Part shown: one piece after another, positions 25,285 through 34,177 of the stretch | Layout: every line of letters starts with the position of its first letter | Numbering within the stretch: position 1 is the stretch's first letter | Source: Streptomyces sannanensis | GTDB lineage: Bacteria > Actinomycetota > Actinomycetes > Streptomycetales > Streptomycetaceae | NCBI RefSeq assembly: GCF_039536205.1 | Contig: NZ_BAAAYL010000001.1 | Span: 930,001 to 994,000 of the forward strand | Direction of reading: 5' to 3' | Length of the DNA stretch: 64,000 nt | Notes under the pieces: generated by a model | Seen by the model: the letters and a program-made list of their open reading frames with translations, nothing else | Database searches by the model: none | Told to the model about the DNA's origin: nothing | Made by a program: the position numbers and the translations under genes

Positions 25285-26124
25285 GTGGGCACCAGCGTCG
25301 GCAAGAGTCACCGGACCGCGTCCTATCCGCTCCTGAAGGGGCAGAAAGCGCTGGTGACCGGCGCCAACTCCGGGATCGGCCGGGCCACCGCCATCGGACT
25401 GGGACGGGTGGGCGCCGATGTCGTGGTCAACTATGTCGCCGACCGCGATTCCGCCGAAGAGGTCGTGCGGGAGATCGAGACCTTCGGTGTGCGGGCGTAC
25501 GCCCATGAGGCGGACGTCTCCCAGGAGGACCAGGTCGCCGGAATGGTATCCCGGATGGTCGAGCAGTTCGGCACCATCGACGTCCTGGTGGCCAACGCGG
25601 GACTGCAGCGGGATGCCGCCGCCACCGACATGACCCTCGCGCAGTGGCGCAAGGTCCTGGACGTCAACCTCACCGGGCAGTTCCTGTGCGCCCGGGAGGC
25701 GATCCGGGAGTTCATGCGGCGCGGCGTCGTTCCGGAGGTGTCCAGGTCCGCTGGGAAGATCATCTGCATGAGCTCGGTCCATCAGATCATCCCCTGGTCG
25801 GGCCATGTGAACTACGCGGCCTCCAAGGGCGGTGTACTGATGATGATGGAGACCCTGGCCCAGGAGCTCGCGCCCCACAAGATCAGGGTCAACGCGGTCG
25901 CGCCGGGAGCGATCCGCACCCCCATCAACCGCAGTGCCTGGGACACCCCCGAGGCCGAGGCCGACCTGCTCCGCCTGATCCCCTACCGCAGGGTCGGTGA
26001 CCCGGAGGACATCGCCAGGGCGGTCGCCGTACTCGCGTCCGACCTGCTCGACTACGTCGTGGGCGCCACCCTCTACGTCGACGGCGGGATGACCCTGTTC
26101 CCCGGCTTCGCCACCGGCGGTTGA
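25285..26124 (+). CDS. SDR oxidoreductase (glucose 1-dehydrogenase type)
   Basis: 279 residues. The GTG at 25285 is preceded by AGGGAGG; the frame extends upstream but without coding character. Classical SDR motifs: TGANSGIGRATA (residues 27-38), NAGLQRDA, catalytic Ser in ICMSSVHQ and YAASKGG (YxxxK), then PGAIRTPIN. The PWSGHVNY segment is typical of glucose/ribitol dehydrogenase-like SDRs. It oxidises a sugar or polyol with NAD(P). Confidence 0.85.
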   Translation: MGTSVGKSHRTASYPLLKGQKALVTGANSGIGRATAIGLGRVGADVVVNYVADRDSAEEVVREIETFGVRAYAHEADVSQEDQVAGMVSRMVEQFGTIDVLVANAGLQRDAAATDMTLAQWRKVLDVNLTGQFLCAREAIREFMRRGVVPEVSRSAGKIICMSSVHQIIPWSGHVNYAASKGGVLMMMETLAQELAPHKIRVNAVAPGAIRTPINRSAWDTPEAEADLLRLIPYRRVGDPEDIARAVAVLASDLLDYVVGATLYVDGGMTLFPGFATGG

Positions 26125-26126
26125 CC

Positions 26127-26390
26127 ATGAGCGGCCTCGCGGGCCTGCCGGCGGACACTCCGCCCCAGTTGCTGCCCGCGCGGGAGCTGATGGCCTTTGT
26201 CGCCCCGTGGCCACGGTCGTTCTCGCCTGGGGCCTCGCCCAGCGCCCCTACCTGGTGCCCAGCTCCCTGACGGTGGAGCAGGCCGCCGGGGCCCCGACGA
26301 CCCTGCGCTGGATGCTCCTGGTCACCCTGATCGCGGTGGTGGTCGTCTGGCCGGTGCTGGTGCTGCTGTACCGCCTGGACACCGTTCTTA
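26127..26390 (+). pseudogene. cydA-cydB deletion scar
   Basis: Two ends of the cytochrome bd oxidase operon are joined. From the ATG at 26127, MSGLAGLPADTPPQLLPARE then LMAF is a CydA N-terminus. From about 26207, in another frame, ATVVLAWGLAQRPYLVPSSL then TVEQAAGAPTTL and a final hydrophobic helix ending LVLLYRLDT match the CydB C-terminus. Everything between (about 2 kb) is missing. The CydB tail is then interrupted by the TnpB-like element, whose end is near 26390. No functional oxidase is made. Confidence 0.6.
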
Positions 26391-26395
26391 GCAAT

Positions 26396-26412
26396 GTTGG
26401 CCGCTGTTGGCC
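26396..26412. repeat. TnpB element end repeat, right
   Basis: GTTGGCC-GCT-GTTGGCC, an internal tandem of GTTGGCC. It is inverted relative to 28198-28214 (15 of 17 bases match), so the two bracket the TnpB-like gene. Confidence 0.55.
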
Positions 26413-26484
26413 GAATCGCGTGAAACCGGACTGGTCCGGTGACCCCGCGAACGGTCTTCGGGGTCTGGGAACAGCGCGAGTTGG

Positions 26485-28128
26485 TCAGTCACCTTGGCGC
26501 GGTCGAGTCTTGCCGCCTCCGTTTGGCGTGCTCGCTGTCCTGGGTGGGCTCGCGGTCCCACGCGCCCTCGGGATGAATACGGTCTGGCCGGTAGCTCTCC
26601 GCGCCACGATCCTCTGGTCGTGGGCGGTCACACCTGGCCGACGCCGGATTCGGTGTCCGAGGGCACGTCGTCCAATGGCCACCGAGGCGCCGTGGTGCCT
26701 GGTGACGGTGGTCTGTGTCTGCCGCTGGAGCGGGTTCTTCCAGTACCGCTCGCCCCAGATGGAGGTGTAGGCGGGGTCGACGGCGATCACGACGAGACCG
26801 GCGTGGAAGGCCATGCCCCGGAGGCGTTCGCGGAACTTCGCGGTGGGGATGCCCGCGACGGTGCGGCGGAAGCGCTTCCCGCGCCCGCCCCGGCCCATGG
26901 TCTCCCGCCCGGCCTGGCGGGCCTCATCGAAGCCCAGGTTCTCCACGGCGATCCCCGCGCAGTGGTGCTCTTTGGCGAGGCGGATGAGTTCGGTGATCGC
27001 TGCGCGCAGCCGCCCGTCGCGTGTGCTGGTGGGCCCTGTCACCGCGATCGGCACGGTGATGGGTTCGCCGACAGGGTTGCCGTGCGGGTCGAGAATGTAC
27101 GCGGCCAGGTGGTCGGCGTTGAGGTCGACGCCGAGCAGCTTCTCGCCGAAGGCCTGGATCTCCTGCGGTGTGGGCAGGGTGGCCTTGTCGGCGGACCAGG
27201 ACGCGTCCAGGTACCAGCGGTCGCGGGCCGGGTCGTGGACGATGTCGTAGCGCACGGCCCGGTGTGCGATGACGCGGTCCAGCCATTCTTCCCGCAAGTG
27301 GTGGAAGGTGACGGCGCAGGAGAGCGTGTACCGGCCCCGTGGTGCGTTCGCCAGGTGCCGCAGCGGCTCCGGCAACACCAGCGACACCTCGCCCGTCTCG
27401 GCGTCGATGGTGATCGTGTAGTTCCCGTGCGGAGCGCCGGACTCGCCGTCGGCGGTGAGGAACAGCCGCCCGGCCTCCCACCGCTGCCGCCACTCCTGCT
27501 CGGTGAGCTGTGCCTCGGCAAGGTTGTGCCGGGCCTTGAGCAGGCGCCTACCGCCGACCACGATCGCCGGGCGACCGGATGCGATACGCGCTTCCACGGC
27601 CGTGAGGCGGGCCTTGAGTACCTGCAGGCGGCGCTGCTTCTGGAAGCGTTCGGCCTGGGTCGGGTAGCCGCGCACACCGCCCTTGGAGCGCTTCCCACAT
27701 GGGGTGGCCAGGCGCTTCTCGATGGCGCGGACAGCCCGGCTCAGGGAGGCGCGCTCGTCGTACAGGCAGCGCACGGAGAGCTGATATTGGTCCTCGCCGG
27801 CCCTGGTCATGGCCCCGGCCCAGCGGGAGGAGGACACGGCGGTGAGCGTCTTCTTCCGCTCCGCTCGCCGCGTGTCCTTCTTCCGCACCCTGCCGGTACG
27901 GACTCGCGCGGCGAGATCGGCCCGCTGATGGCGGCCCAGATGCTCACCGGTCAGACGTAGGACCTCCGCCTCCCCGGGCGTGATGCGCAGCCGGTCCCGG
28001 ATACGTGCCCCGGCGGGGGCGGCGACGGTGAAGGGGGCCGCGATCGTACGCAACTCACGTTTCTTCCCCCGCTTGCCTGCCACCGGCCACCCCCTCCCCC
28101 CCGTCGCATCGAACTCAGCCGCCACCAC
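26485..28128 (-). CDS. TnpB-related (IS200/IS605 accessory) protein
   Basis: Up to 547 residues (GTG at 28128; a GTG at 28083 is an alternative). RuvC-I GVDLNADH (Asp about 335) and RuvC-II AVENLGFDE (Glu about 396) are present. The segment VDPAYTSIWG (about 450-459) is where normal TnpB has the start of its CxxC zinc finger, but there are no Cys pairs. The usual RuvC-III D-x-N-A-A is replaced by TRHHGASVAIGRR (476-488). So it may be nuclease-impaired. No tnpA is nearby. In TnpB elements the guide RNA comes from the 3' end of the gene, here toward 26390. Confidence 0.75.
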   Translation of the reverse strand: MVAAEFDATGGRGWPVAGKRGKKRELRTIAAPFTVAAPAGARIRDRLRITPGEAEVLRLTGEHLGRHQRADLAARVRTGRVRKKDTRRAERKKTLTAVSSSRWAGAMTRAGEDQYQLSVRCLYDERASLSRAVRAIEKRLATPCGKRSKGGVRGYPTQAERFQKQRRLQVLKARLTAVEARIASGRPAIVVGGRRLLKARHNLAEAQLTEQEWRQRWEAGRLFLTADGESGAPHGNYTITIDAETGEVSLVLPEPLRHLANAPRGRYTLSCAVTFHHLREEWLDRVIAHRAVRYDIVHDPARDRWYLDASWSADKATLPTPQEIQAFGEKLLGVDLNADHLAAYILDPHGNPVGEPITVPIAVTGPTSTRDGRLRAAITELIRLAKEHHCAGIAVENLGFDEARQAGRETMGRGGRGKRFRRTVAGIPTAKFRERLRGMAFHAGLVVIAVDPAYTSIWGERYWKNPLQRQTQTTVTRHHGASVAIGRRALGHRIRRRPGVTAHDQRIVARRATGQTVFIPRARGTASPPRTASTPNGGGKTRPRQGD

Positions 28129-28197
28129 CGATCATGCGTTCCGCTTACCCGCAAACCCCTGGAAACCAGCCCGGTTCACCCCATCGAGGGACACCCT

Positions 28198-28214
28198 GGC
28201 CAACCACGGCCAAC
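28198..28214. repeat. TnpB element end repeat, left
   Basis: GGCCAAC-CAC-GGCCAAC, the inverted partner of 26396-26412. The stretch from 28215 to 28333 beyond it has no recognisable gene and ends at the response regulator stop. Confidence 0.55.
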
Positions 28215-28333
28215 AACCGAATCAGCAGTTGGCGACCCGTGACGTGCTCCAGGGCCTCGAGGACGAGGGCTGCGGCGGACAGCGGCTCCCCGCAACACCC
28301 CGCCGACGGCATAGTGGGCCGGCCATATGGCGG

Positions 28334-28990
28334 TCAACGGTTCGCGGACACCAGTCCCGACTCGTAGGCGATGATGACGAGGTGGACCCGGTCGCGGGCG
28401 TCGAGTTTGGTGAACAGGCGCGCCACGTGTGCCTTGGCGGTGGCCACGGTGATGCAGAGCCGGTCGGCGATCTCGCTGTTGGACAGCCCGCGTCCGACGA
28501 GGGTCAGCACCTCGCGTTCGCGCTCGGTGATGCCCTCGACCGGGCGCTGGGGCGGGGCGGGTTCGGGGCGGGCGGCGAACTCCTCGATGAGGCGGCGGGT
28601 GACGCTCGGTGCGATCAGGGCGTCGCCGGCCGCGACCACGCGGATCCCGGCGAGGATGTCCTCCAGCGCCATGTCCTTGACGAGGAATCCGCTCGCGCCC
28701 GCACGGAGCGAGGCGTAGACGTAATCGTCGTCGTCGAAAGTGGTGAGGACGAGTACACGGGTCGGCCCGGCGCCCGCCGCGATCAGTTGTGTGGCCTCGA
28801 TGCCGTCCATGCCGGGCATACGGATGTCCATCACGACGACATCGGGGTGGACGTCCTCGACGAGTCGGACGGCTTCGGCGCCGGTCCCTGCCTCTCCCAC
28901 GACGTCGAGGTCAGGGGTGTCGGCCATGAGTACGCGCAGGCCGGCGCGCACCAGCGGCTGGTCGTCGGCGAGCAGGACGCGGACCGTCAT
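28334..28990 (-). CDS. NarL/LuxR-type response regulator
   Basis: 218 residues. It has the DD pair at residues 9-10, phospho-acceptor Asp55 (VVMDIRMPGMDG), the LTTFDDDDYVYASL strand and a C-terminal LuxR HTH (ITEREREVLTLVGRG... VATAKAHVARLFTKL). It is the partner of the kinase just upstream (ATGA overlap). The operon is divergent from an ABC exporter, its likely target. Confidence 0.93.
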   Translation of the reverse strand: MTVRVLLADDQPLVRAGLRVLMADTPDLDVVGEAGTGAEAVRLVEDVHPDVVVMDIRMPGMDGIEATQLIAAGAGPTRVLVLTTFDDDDYVYASLRAGASGFLVKDMALEDILAGIRVVAAGDALIAPSVTRRLIEEFAARPEPAPPQRPVEGITEREREVLTLVGRGLSNSEIADRLCITVATAKAHVARLFTKLDARDRVHLVIIAYESGLVSANR

Positions 28991-30150
28991 CGGACCCCCT
29001 CGGGCACGGGCAGGCGGGCCGCCACCCGGAAGCCGCCTTCGAGGCGGGGCCCGGCGGTGAAGTGGCCGTGCAGCAGTCCGGCCCGCTCGCGCATTCCCGC
29101 GATGCCGTAGCCCACGCCGGGGCCCGCGGCTACGCGGCCGCGCCCGTCGTCGACGATCTCGAGGGACAGTTCCTCGTCCTGATAGTCGACCGACACCCGG
29201 CAGTGGCCGGTGTCCGCGTGGCGCACCACATTGGTGACCGCCTCCTGCACGATACGGAAGGCGGACAGTTCGATGTCCGGTGGGAGCGGACGCCGCTTCC
29301 CCGACCAGTGGACGTCGACGCGGACACCGGCGTCCGTCGTCTTCTCGGCGAGCCGGTCGAGATCCGCCAGGCCAGGCGCCGGCTCACGGGGGGCCGACTC
29401 CGGTTCGGCCTGGCGCAGCGCGCCGAGCATCCTTCGCAGGCCCGAGAGCGTCTCCCTGCTGGTGGTCTCGATGGCGCTCAGCGCGTTCCGGGCCTCCTGC
29501 GGCTGTGTGTCGATGACCCGGCTGCCCACGCCGGCCTGGATCGCGATGATGCCGATGCTGTGCGCGACCATGTCGTGCAACTCGCGGGCGATCCGGAGCC
29601 GTTCGTCGGCCACCGCCCGAGCCGTGGTCTGGGCGTGCAGAGCCTGGGCGTGCTCACGGCGTTCACGGACCGAATCACCGGCCACCCAGGCGGCGGCCAT
29701 CGCGAAGGCGATGAAGGTGATGGTCCGGACGTAGAAATCGTTCTGGTACGTGTAGTAGCCGGCAGCTCCGGCCTGCACGACCAGCGCCATGACAGCGGCG
29801 GTGACCGAAGTACGGCGCGAGCGGGTGGCCGCGATGAAACCTACGGCGAGGACGGTGATGAGTACCTGCAGGTATCCGATCTCCCACCTGTTCATCGCCG
29901 TGATGACGGCGACCGATCCCGCGAGCAGCAACGCGAGCGCCGGCAGCGGTCTGCTGCGCAGCAGAGAGACGATCAGGACGGTGAGGACGGCCGGCAGGAG
30001 GAGCAGCGGGACGGTGAAGCCCTGCCTCCCGTTCACCACCGCGACGAAAAGGACCACGGGGTACGCGAGCGCTCCGCACCAGGACAGGACCGGCCACACG
30101 AGGGGACGTACGTGCTTGAGCAGCGGCAGTCGTGGCGTGGTGGCGGACAT
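28987..30150 (-). CDS. NarL-type sensor histidine kinase
   Basis: 387 residues from the ATG at 30150; the longer frame to 30297 crosses the divergent promoter. Five or six membrane segments (about residues 15-160) form the sensor, then a coiled region (SVRERREHAQALHAQ). The phospho-accepting His192 is in the box ARELHDMVAHSIG. The HATPase domain follows (FRIVQEAVTNVVRHAD ... GYGIAGMRERAGLLHG). This is the DesK-like actinobacterial class. Confidence 0.92.
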   Translation of the reverse strand: MSATTPRLPLLKHVRPLVWPVLSWCGALAYPVVLFVAVVNGRQGFTVPLLLLPAVLTVLIVSLLRSRPLPALALLLAGSVAVITAMNRWEIGYLQVLITVLAVGFIAATRSRRTSVTAAVMALVVQAGAAGYYTYQNDFYVRTITFIAFAMAAAWVAGDSVRERREHAQALHAQTTARAVADERLRIARELHDMVAHSIGIIAIQAGVGSRVIDTQPQEARNALSAIETTSRETLSGLRRMLGALRQAEPESAPREPAPGLADLDRLAEKTTDAGVRVDVHWSGKRRPLPPDIELSAFRIVQEAVTNVVRHADTGHCRVSVDYQDEELSLEIVDDGRGRVAAGPGVGYGIAGMRERAGLLHGHFTAGPRLEGGFRVAARLPVPEGVR

Positions 30151-30167
30151 GCGGTGATCGTAACCAC

Positions 30168-30193
30168 CGGGCCGATGCCGGGACATCGGCCCG
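30168..30193. promoter_or_regulatory. perfect inverted repeat in the kinase/ABC divergent promoter
   Basis: CGGGCCGATG-CCGGGA-CATCGGCCCG: 10-bp perfect arms with a 6-bp spacer, 18 bp upstream of the kinase start. It is likely a binding site for the response regulator at 28334, controlling the kinase and the ABC operon together. Confidence 0.5.
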
Positions 30194-30283
30194 CGGTCGT
30201 ACGCCCACGGGCTACCGCCCCTCCCCCGCATGTGGCCGACGGCCCGATGCCGGGCGGGTGTTGCCGACGGCACCGTTGGCCGG

Positions 30284-31195
30284 GTGATCGAAGTCAATGA
30301 ACTGACGAAGCGTTACGGCGGGACGACCGCCGTGAACGGTCTGACCTTCACGGTGAGCCCCGGGCATGTCACGGGGTTCCTCGGCCCCAACGGTGCCGGC
30401 AAGAGCACCACGCTGCGGTTGATCCTCGGCCTGAACAAGCCCACGACCGGGTCCGCCACTGTCGACGGCCGGGTCTTCCGGGACCGCCCACGCGGGCTGC
30501 GCCATGTCGGCGCGCTCCTCGATGCCCATGACGTCCACGGAGGGCGCACAGCGGCGGCGCATCTGTCCGCCCTGGCACGCAGCAACGGCATTGCGCGCCG
30601 CCGGGTGGACGAGGTGCTTCGGGAGGTGGGGCTGGCAGGCGCGGCGCGGCGTCGCATCGGTGGGTTCTCCCTCGGTATGAAACAGCGGCTGGGCATCGCG
30701 GCCGCCCTGCTGGGCGATCCGCCTGTGCTGCTGTTCGACGAGCCGATCAACGGCCTTGACCCGGAAGGTGTGTTGTGGGTGCGGGGCCTGTTTCGGCAGC
30801 TTGCCGCCGAGGGGCGCACGGTGTTCGTCTCCAGTCATCTGATGAGCGAGATGGAGAACACCGCCGACCAGCTCATCGTCATCGGCCGGGGCGAGCTGAT
30901 CGCCGCAGAGAGCGTGGCGGAGTTCGCGGCCCGCGGCACCCGGCTGAGCGTGACCGTGCGCACACCCGACGCCGCCGCGCTCATGGCCGTACTGACTGCC
31001 GAGGGTGCTTCGGTGGAGCCGGGCGGCGAGGAGTCCCTCACGGTGACCGGGCTGAGCGCGGCCCGTATCGGCGAACTCGCCTCCCACCACCGCATCGTGC
31101 TGCACGAACTGGCCACGCGTAGCTCCTCCCTGGAGGAGGCCTTCATGGAGCTCACCGCTGACAGCGTCGAATACCTCGCAGGAGAACCCCGATGA
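30284..31195 (+). CDS. ABC transporter ATPase (drug-export/NatA type)
   Basis: 303 residues from the GTG at 30284. Walker A GPNGAGKST, signature FSLGMKQRLGIAAALLG and Walker B LLFDEPINGLD are complete, and a C-terminal domain of about 80 residues is typical of DrrA/NatA exporters. It overlaps the permease start by 4 bp. Lantibiotic-immunity or antibiotic export is a reasonable guess given the adjacent two-component system. Confidence 0.92.
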   Translation: MIEVNELTKRYGGTTAVNGLTFTVSPGHVTGFLGPNGAGKSTTLRLILGLNKPTTGSATVDGRVFRDRPRGLRHVGALLDAHDVHGGRTAAAHLSALARSNGIARRRVDEVLREVGLAGAARRRIGGFSLGMKQRLGIAAALLGDPPVLLFDEPINGLDPEGVLWVRGLFRQLAAEGRTVFVSSHLMSEMENTADQLIVIGRGELIAAESVAEFAARGTRLSVTVRTPDAAALMAVLTAEGASVEPGGEESLTVTGLSAARIGELASHHRIVLHELATRSSSLEEAFMELTADSVEYLAGEPR

Positions 31196-32031
31196 CCGCA
31201 CTCGCCGGTACCGCACCGGCCGTCGGGCCCCGGGCCCGGTTCGGCGGCCTTCTCGCCGCCGAGTGGATCAAGTTGTGGTCGCTGCGTTCGACCGCCTGGG
31301 CCTACGCGGTCGGCGCGCTGGCCATGCTCGGGATCAATGTGAACGCCTCGGTCGCCGACTACAACAACTGGCCGGAGTACTCCCAGGGCATCAAGGAGCT
31401 CTTCGTTCCCATCTGGGCGATGCGGGACGCCTTCAACCTGGGGGCCTCCATGGTCATGATGCTCGCCGCCGGCAGTATCGGCGCCCTGACGATCGTCGGC
31501 GAGTACGGCACCGGCCAGTTCCGCACGACCTTCGCGGCCGTACCCGCACGCCGCTCGGTGGTGGCGGCCAAACTGTCCGTCACGACGGCGGTCATGCTCG
31601 TCTACGGAACGGTCGTGGCGTTCACCTCGTTCGGCGTGACCCAGGCCATCCTGTCCGGGCGGCACGTCGGCATGCCCCTCGACTACCCCGGCGCGCTCCG
31701 GGCCGTCACGGCGTCGGCCCTCCTCGCGCCGGTGTCCGCGCTCGTCGGCATGGGCCTCGGCGCGATCGTCCGGCACACCGCGACGACCATCGTCACGCTC
31801 ACCGGCGTCCTCCTGCTGCTCCCGTCCCTCCTCAACGAACAAAACGCTCTGTCGGCGGCCGTCGAGCACGCCCTGCCCCAGGGCGCGTGGCAACGGCTGA
31901 CCGAAGTGGGCGACTCCCCCGTGCCCGTGCTCTACCCCGCCTCGATCACCGGCTCGTGGATCGTGTACGCGGCGTGGGCACTCGTCGCGGCGGTCGTCAC
32001 CGTGGTCGCCGTGGACCGCCGCGACCTGTGA
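31192..32031 (+). CDS. ABC-2 type permease
   Basis: 279 residues with about six hydrophobic segments. The N-terminal LLAAEWIKLWSLRSTAW is the characteristic start of actinobacterial ABC-2 permeases, followed by a conserved ...GEYGTGQFRTTFAAVPARR. It forms the exporter with the ATPase at 30284 and is translationally coupled to it. Confidence 0.9.
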   Translation: MTALAGTAPAVGPRARFGGLLAAEWIKLWSLRSTAWAYAVGALAMLGINVNASVADYNNWPEYSQGIKELFVPIWAMRDAFNLGASMVMMLAAGSIGALTIVGEYGTGQFRTTFAAVPARRSVVAAKLSVTTAVMLVYGTVVAFTSFGVTQAILSGRHVGMPLDYPGALRAVTASALLAPVSALVGMGLGAIVRHTATTIVTLTGVLLLLPSLLNEQNALSAAVEHALPQGAWQRLTEVGDSPVPVLYPASITGSWIVYAAWALVAAVVTVVAVDRRDL

Positions 32032-32082
32032 GCGCGTGCACGGCCCTTGGCCTCCCGGTTCCCGCTGCTCCACACTGAACCG

Positions 32083-32556
32083 ATGACGCAGCGCGTGATA
32101 CTGGCGACCGTGATGGACCGGCTGGCCATCGACGCCGTGATCACCGGTTACGCGAGGGCCGTGGACGATGCCGACTGGGCGGCGTACCGCGGCCTGTTCG
32201 CACCGGGCGGGCGCGCGGACTACCGCAGCGCGGGCGGCATCGAGGGTCCGGCCGGCGAGGTCGCGGCATGGCTTGCGGAAACGATGCGGCTGTTCCTTGT
32301 GCGCCAGCATCTGATCGTCAACCGCCGGGTGGAGATCCAGGATCTGGGCGGCTATCCGGGCGACCGCGCGGACGTCACGGCCGACTACATCAATCCGATG
32401 CGGACGGACCGTGGCGGCGCCCCGTCGACCGCGCCCGATTTCGTCTCGGGCGGACGGTACGCGTTCGTGCTGCGGCGTATGGACGGGCGTACTGACGGCG
32501 ACTGGCGGCTCACCCGTGCGGTCGTGCACGAGAAGTGGCGGCGGACGGACAACTGA
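32083..32556 (+). CDS. SnoaL-like (NTF2-fold) protein
   Basis: 157 residues from the ATG at 32083. It has a cone-shaped NTF2-like pattern: DRLAIDAVITGYARAVDDAD, WAAYRGLFAPGGRADYRSAGG, and a C-terminal strand FVLRRMDGRTDGDWRLTRAVV. Members include ketosteroid isomerases and polyketide cyclases as well as many unknowns. No catalytic assignment is possible. Confidence 0.75.
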   Translation: MTQRVILATVMDRLAIDAVITGYARAVDDADWAAYRGLFAPGGRADYRSAGGIEGPAGEVAAWLAETMRLFLVRQHLIVNRRVEIQDLGGYPGDRADVTADYINPMRTDRGGAPSTAPDFVSGGRYAFVLRRMDGRTDGDWRLTRAVVHEKWRRTDN

Positions 32557-32638
32557 CCCACGGGTGCGCTCTGTGCACGGCCGTCCCGCTCCCTCACACT
32601 GGGGAACACTGCCGCCCGGCGGGTCGAGGAGGCACAGC

Positions 32639-34177
32639 ATGCGCATTCCGGTCGGCTTGTCGCCCTGGTGGCGCGGCGCGGCCGCGGTCGCGGCGGGTGC
32701 GCTGCCCGCGCTCGCCTTCCCGGGACCCGCCCTGTGGTGGTTCGCGTATGTCGCGCTGGTGCCGTGGATGCTGCTGGTGCGCTCGGCCGGAACGGCCCGG
32801 CGGGCGGCGCTGGAAGGGTGGCTGGGCGGTGCCGGTTTCGTCCTCGCCGTGCACCACTGGCTGATGCCCAGCCTCCATGTGTTCATCCTGGTGCTGGCCG
32901 CGCTCTTCGGGCTGTTGTGGGCGCCCTGGGGTGTGCTGGTGCGCGCAATGCTGGGCGGGACACCGTCCTTGTCGCGCGCCGGAGCGGCGCTGCTCGTGGT
33001 GCCGTCCGGCTGGCTGATGATCGAACTGGTCAGGTCCTGGGAGGAGTTGGGCGGCCCGTGGGGGCTGTTGGGCTCCAGCCAGTGGCAGGTCGCGCCCGCG
33101 CTGCGGCTTGCCTCGGTCGGCGGGGTATGGCTGCTGAGCCTGCTGGTCGTCGCCGTGAACACGGTGGTCACCGTCTTTGTCGCGGTGCGGTCCGCGCGTA
33201 CCGCCGCCGTGTCGGGGGCGGTTGGCTGCGCGCTGCTGACCGGGGGTTTCTGGCTGTGGGCGCCGCGGCCCCAGCCGGCGGGCACGCTGCAGATCGCGGT
33301 CGTCCAGCCAGGATTGGTGGACGACCCCGAGAAACGGTTCGCGCGCGAGGAGCAGCTCACCCGGCGGCTCGCGGGGCAGGATCTCGATCTTGTGGTGTGG
33401 GGCGAGAGCAGTGTCGGTGCCGATCTGGTCGCGCGGCCCGAACTCGCCGCCCGGCTTGCCGTGTTGTCCCGTGAGGTCAGGGCGGATGTCCTGGTGAACG
33501 TGGACGCGCGACGCTCCGACCGCCCGGGCATCTTCAAGAGCTCCGTGCTGGTGGGCCCCGACGGCCCGACCGGGGACCGGTACGACAAGATGCGTCTGGT
33601 CCCCTTCGGGGAGTACATACCCCTGCGCGCGGTACTGGGCTGGGCGACCTCGGTGGGCAAGGCCGCCGACGAGGACCGCAGGCGTGGCGACGAACCGGTG
33701 GTGATGACACTGCCCGGCGGCCGGGGCCTGCGGATCGGTCCGCTGGTCTGCTTCGAGTCGGCGTTCCCCGACATGAGCAGGAAACTGGTCCGGGACGGTG
33801 CGGGACTGCTGATCACCCAGTCGGCGACATCGACGTTCCAGCGCAGTTGGGCGCCGGAGCAACATGCCTCGCTGGCGGCGCTGCGCGCGGCCGAGACGGG
33901 CCGGCCGACGGTGCATGCCACGCTGACGGGCGTCAGTGCGGTGTACGGCCCGGACGGCGGGCGCATCGGTGCACCGCTGGGTACGGACCGCAGTGCCGCC
34001 GCCGTGTACCGTGTCCCCGCCGCCACCGGTACGACGCTGTACCTCAGGCTGGGCGACTGGCCGCTGTACGGAGCGCTCGCCGTGCTCGCCGCGCTGTGCG
34101 GAACGGAGGGTGTACGGGCCCTCAGGCGGCCTGTTCCAGAGCCTGCCGTACCACTCGCTCGCACAGCTCATGGGTGA
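32639..34177 (+). CDS. lnt: apolipoprotein N-acyltransferase (Lnt-like)
   Basis: 512 residues from the ATG at 32639, after GAGGAGG. About eight N-terminal hydrophobic segments carry a nitrilase domain. The catalytic triad is visible: Glu in VVWGESSVG, Lys in YDKMRLVPFGEYIP and Cys in GPLVCFESAFPD. The enzyme adds a third acyl chain to lipoproteins at the outer face of the membrane. Streptomycetes commonly carry two lnt copies; which one this is cannot be told. Its 3' end overlaps the convergent Gfo/Idh gene by 56 bp. Confidence 0.9.
   Translation: MRIPVGLSPWWRGAAAVAAGALPALAFPGPALWWFAYVALVPWMLLVRSAGTARRAALEGWLGGAGFVLAVHHWLMPSLHVFILVLAALFGLLWAPWGVLVRAMLGGTPSLSRAGAALLVVPSGWLMIELVRSWEELGGPWGLLGSSQWQVAPALRLASVGGVWLLSLLVVAVNTVVTVFVAVRSARTAAVSGAVGCALLTGGFWLWAPRPQPAGTLQIAVVQPGLVDDPEKRFAREEQLTRRLAGQDLDLVVWGESSVGADLVARPELAARLAVLSREVRADVLVNVDARRSDRPGIFKSSVLVGPDGPTGDRYDKMRLVPFGEYIPLRAVLGWATSVGKAADEDRRRGDEPVVMTLPGGRGLRIGPLVCFESAFPDMSRKLVRDGAGLLITQSATSTFQRSWAPEQHASLAALRAAETGRPTVHATLTGVSAVYGPDGGRIGAPLGTDRSAAAVYRVPAATGTTLYLRLGDWPLYGALAVLAALCGTEGVRALRRPVPEPAVPLARTAHG

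Noticed and set aside
30835..34164. A 1109-residue minus-strand open frame
   Set aside because: It is antisense to the ABC and Lnt genes, all of which have clear family motifs; composition is Ser/Arg/Pro noise.
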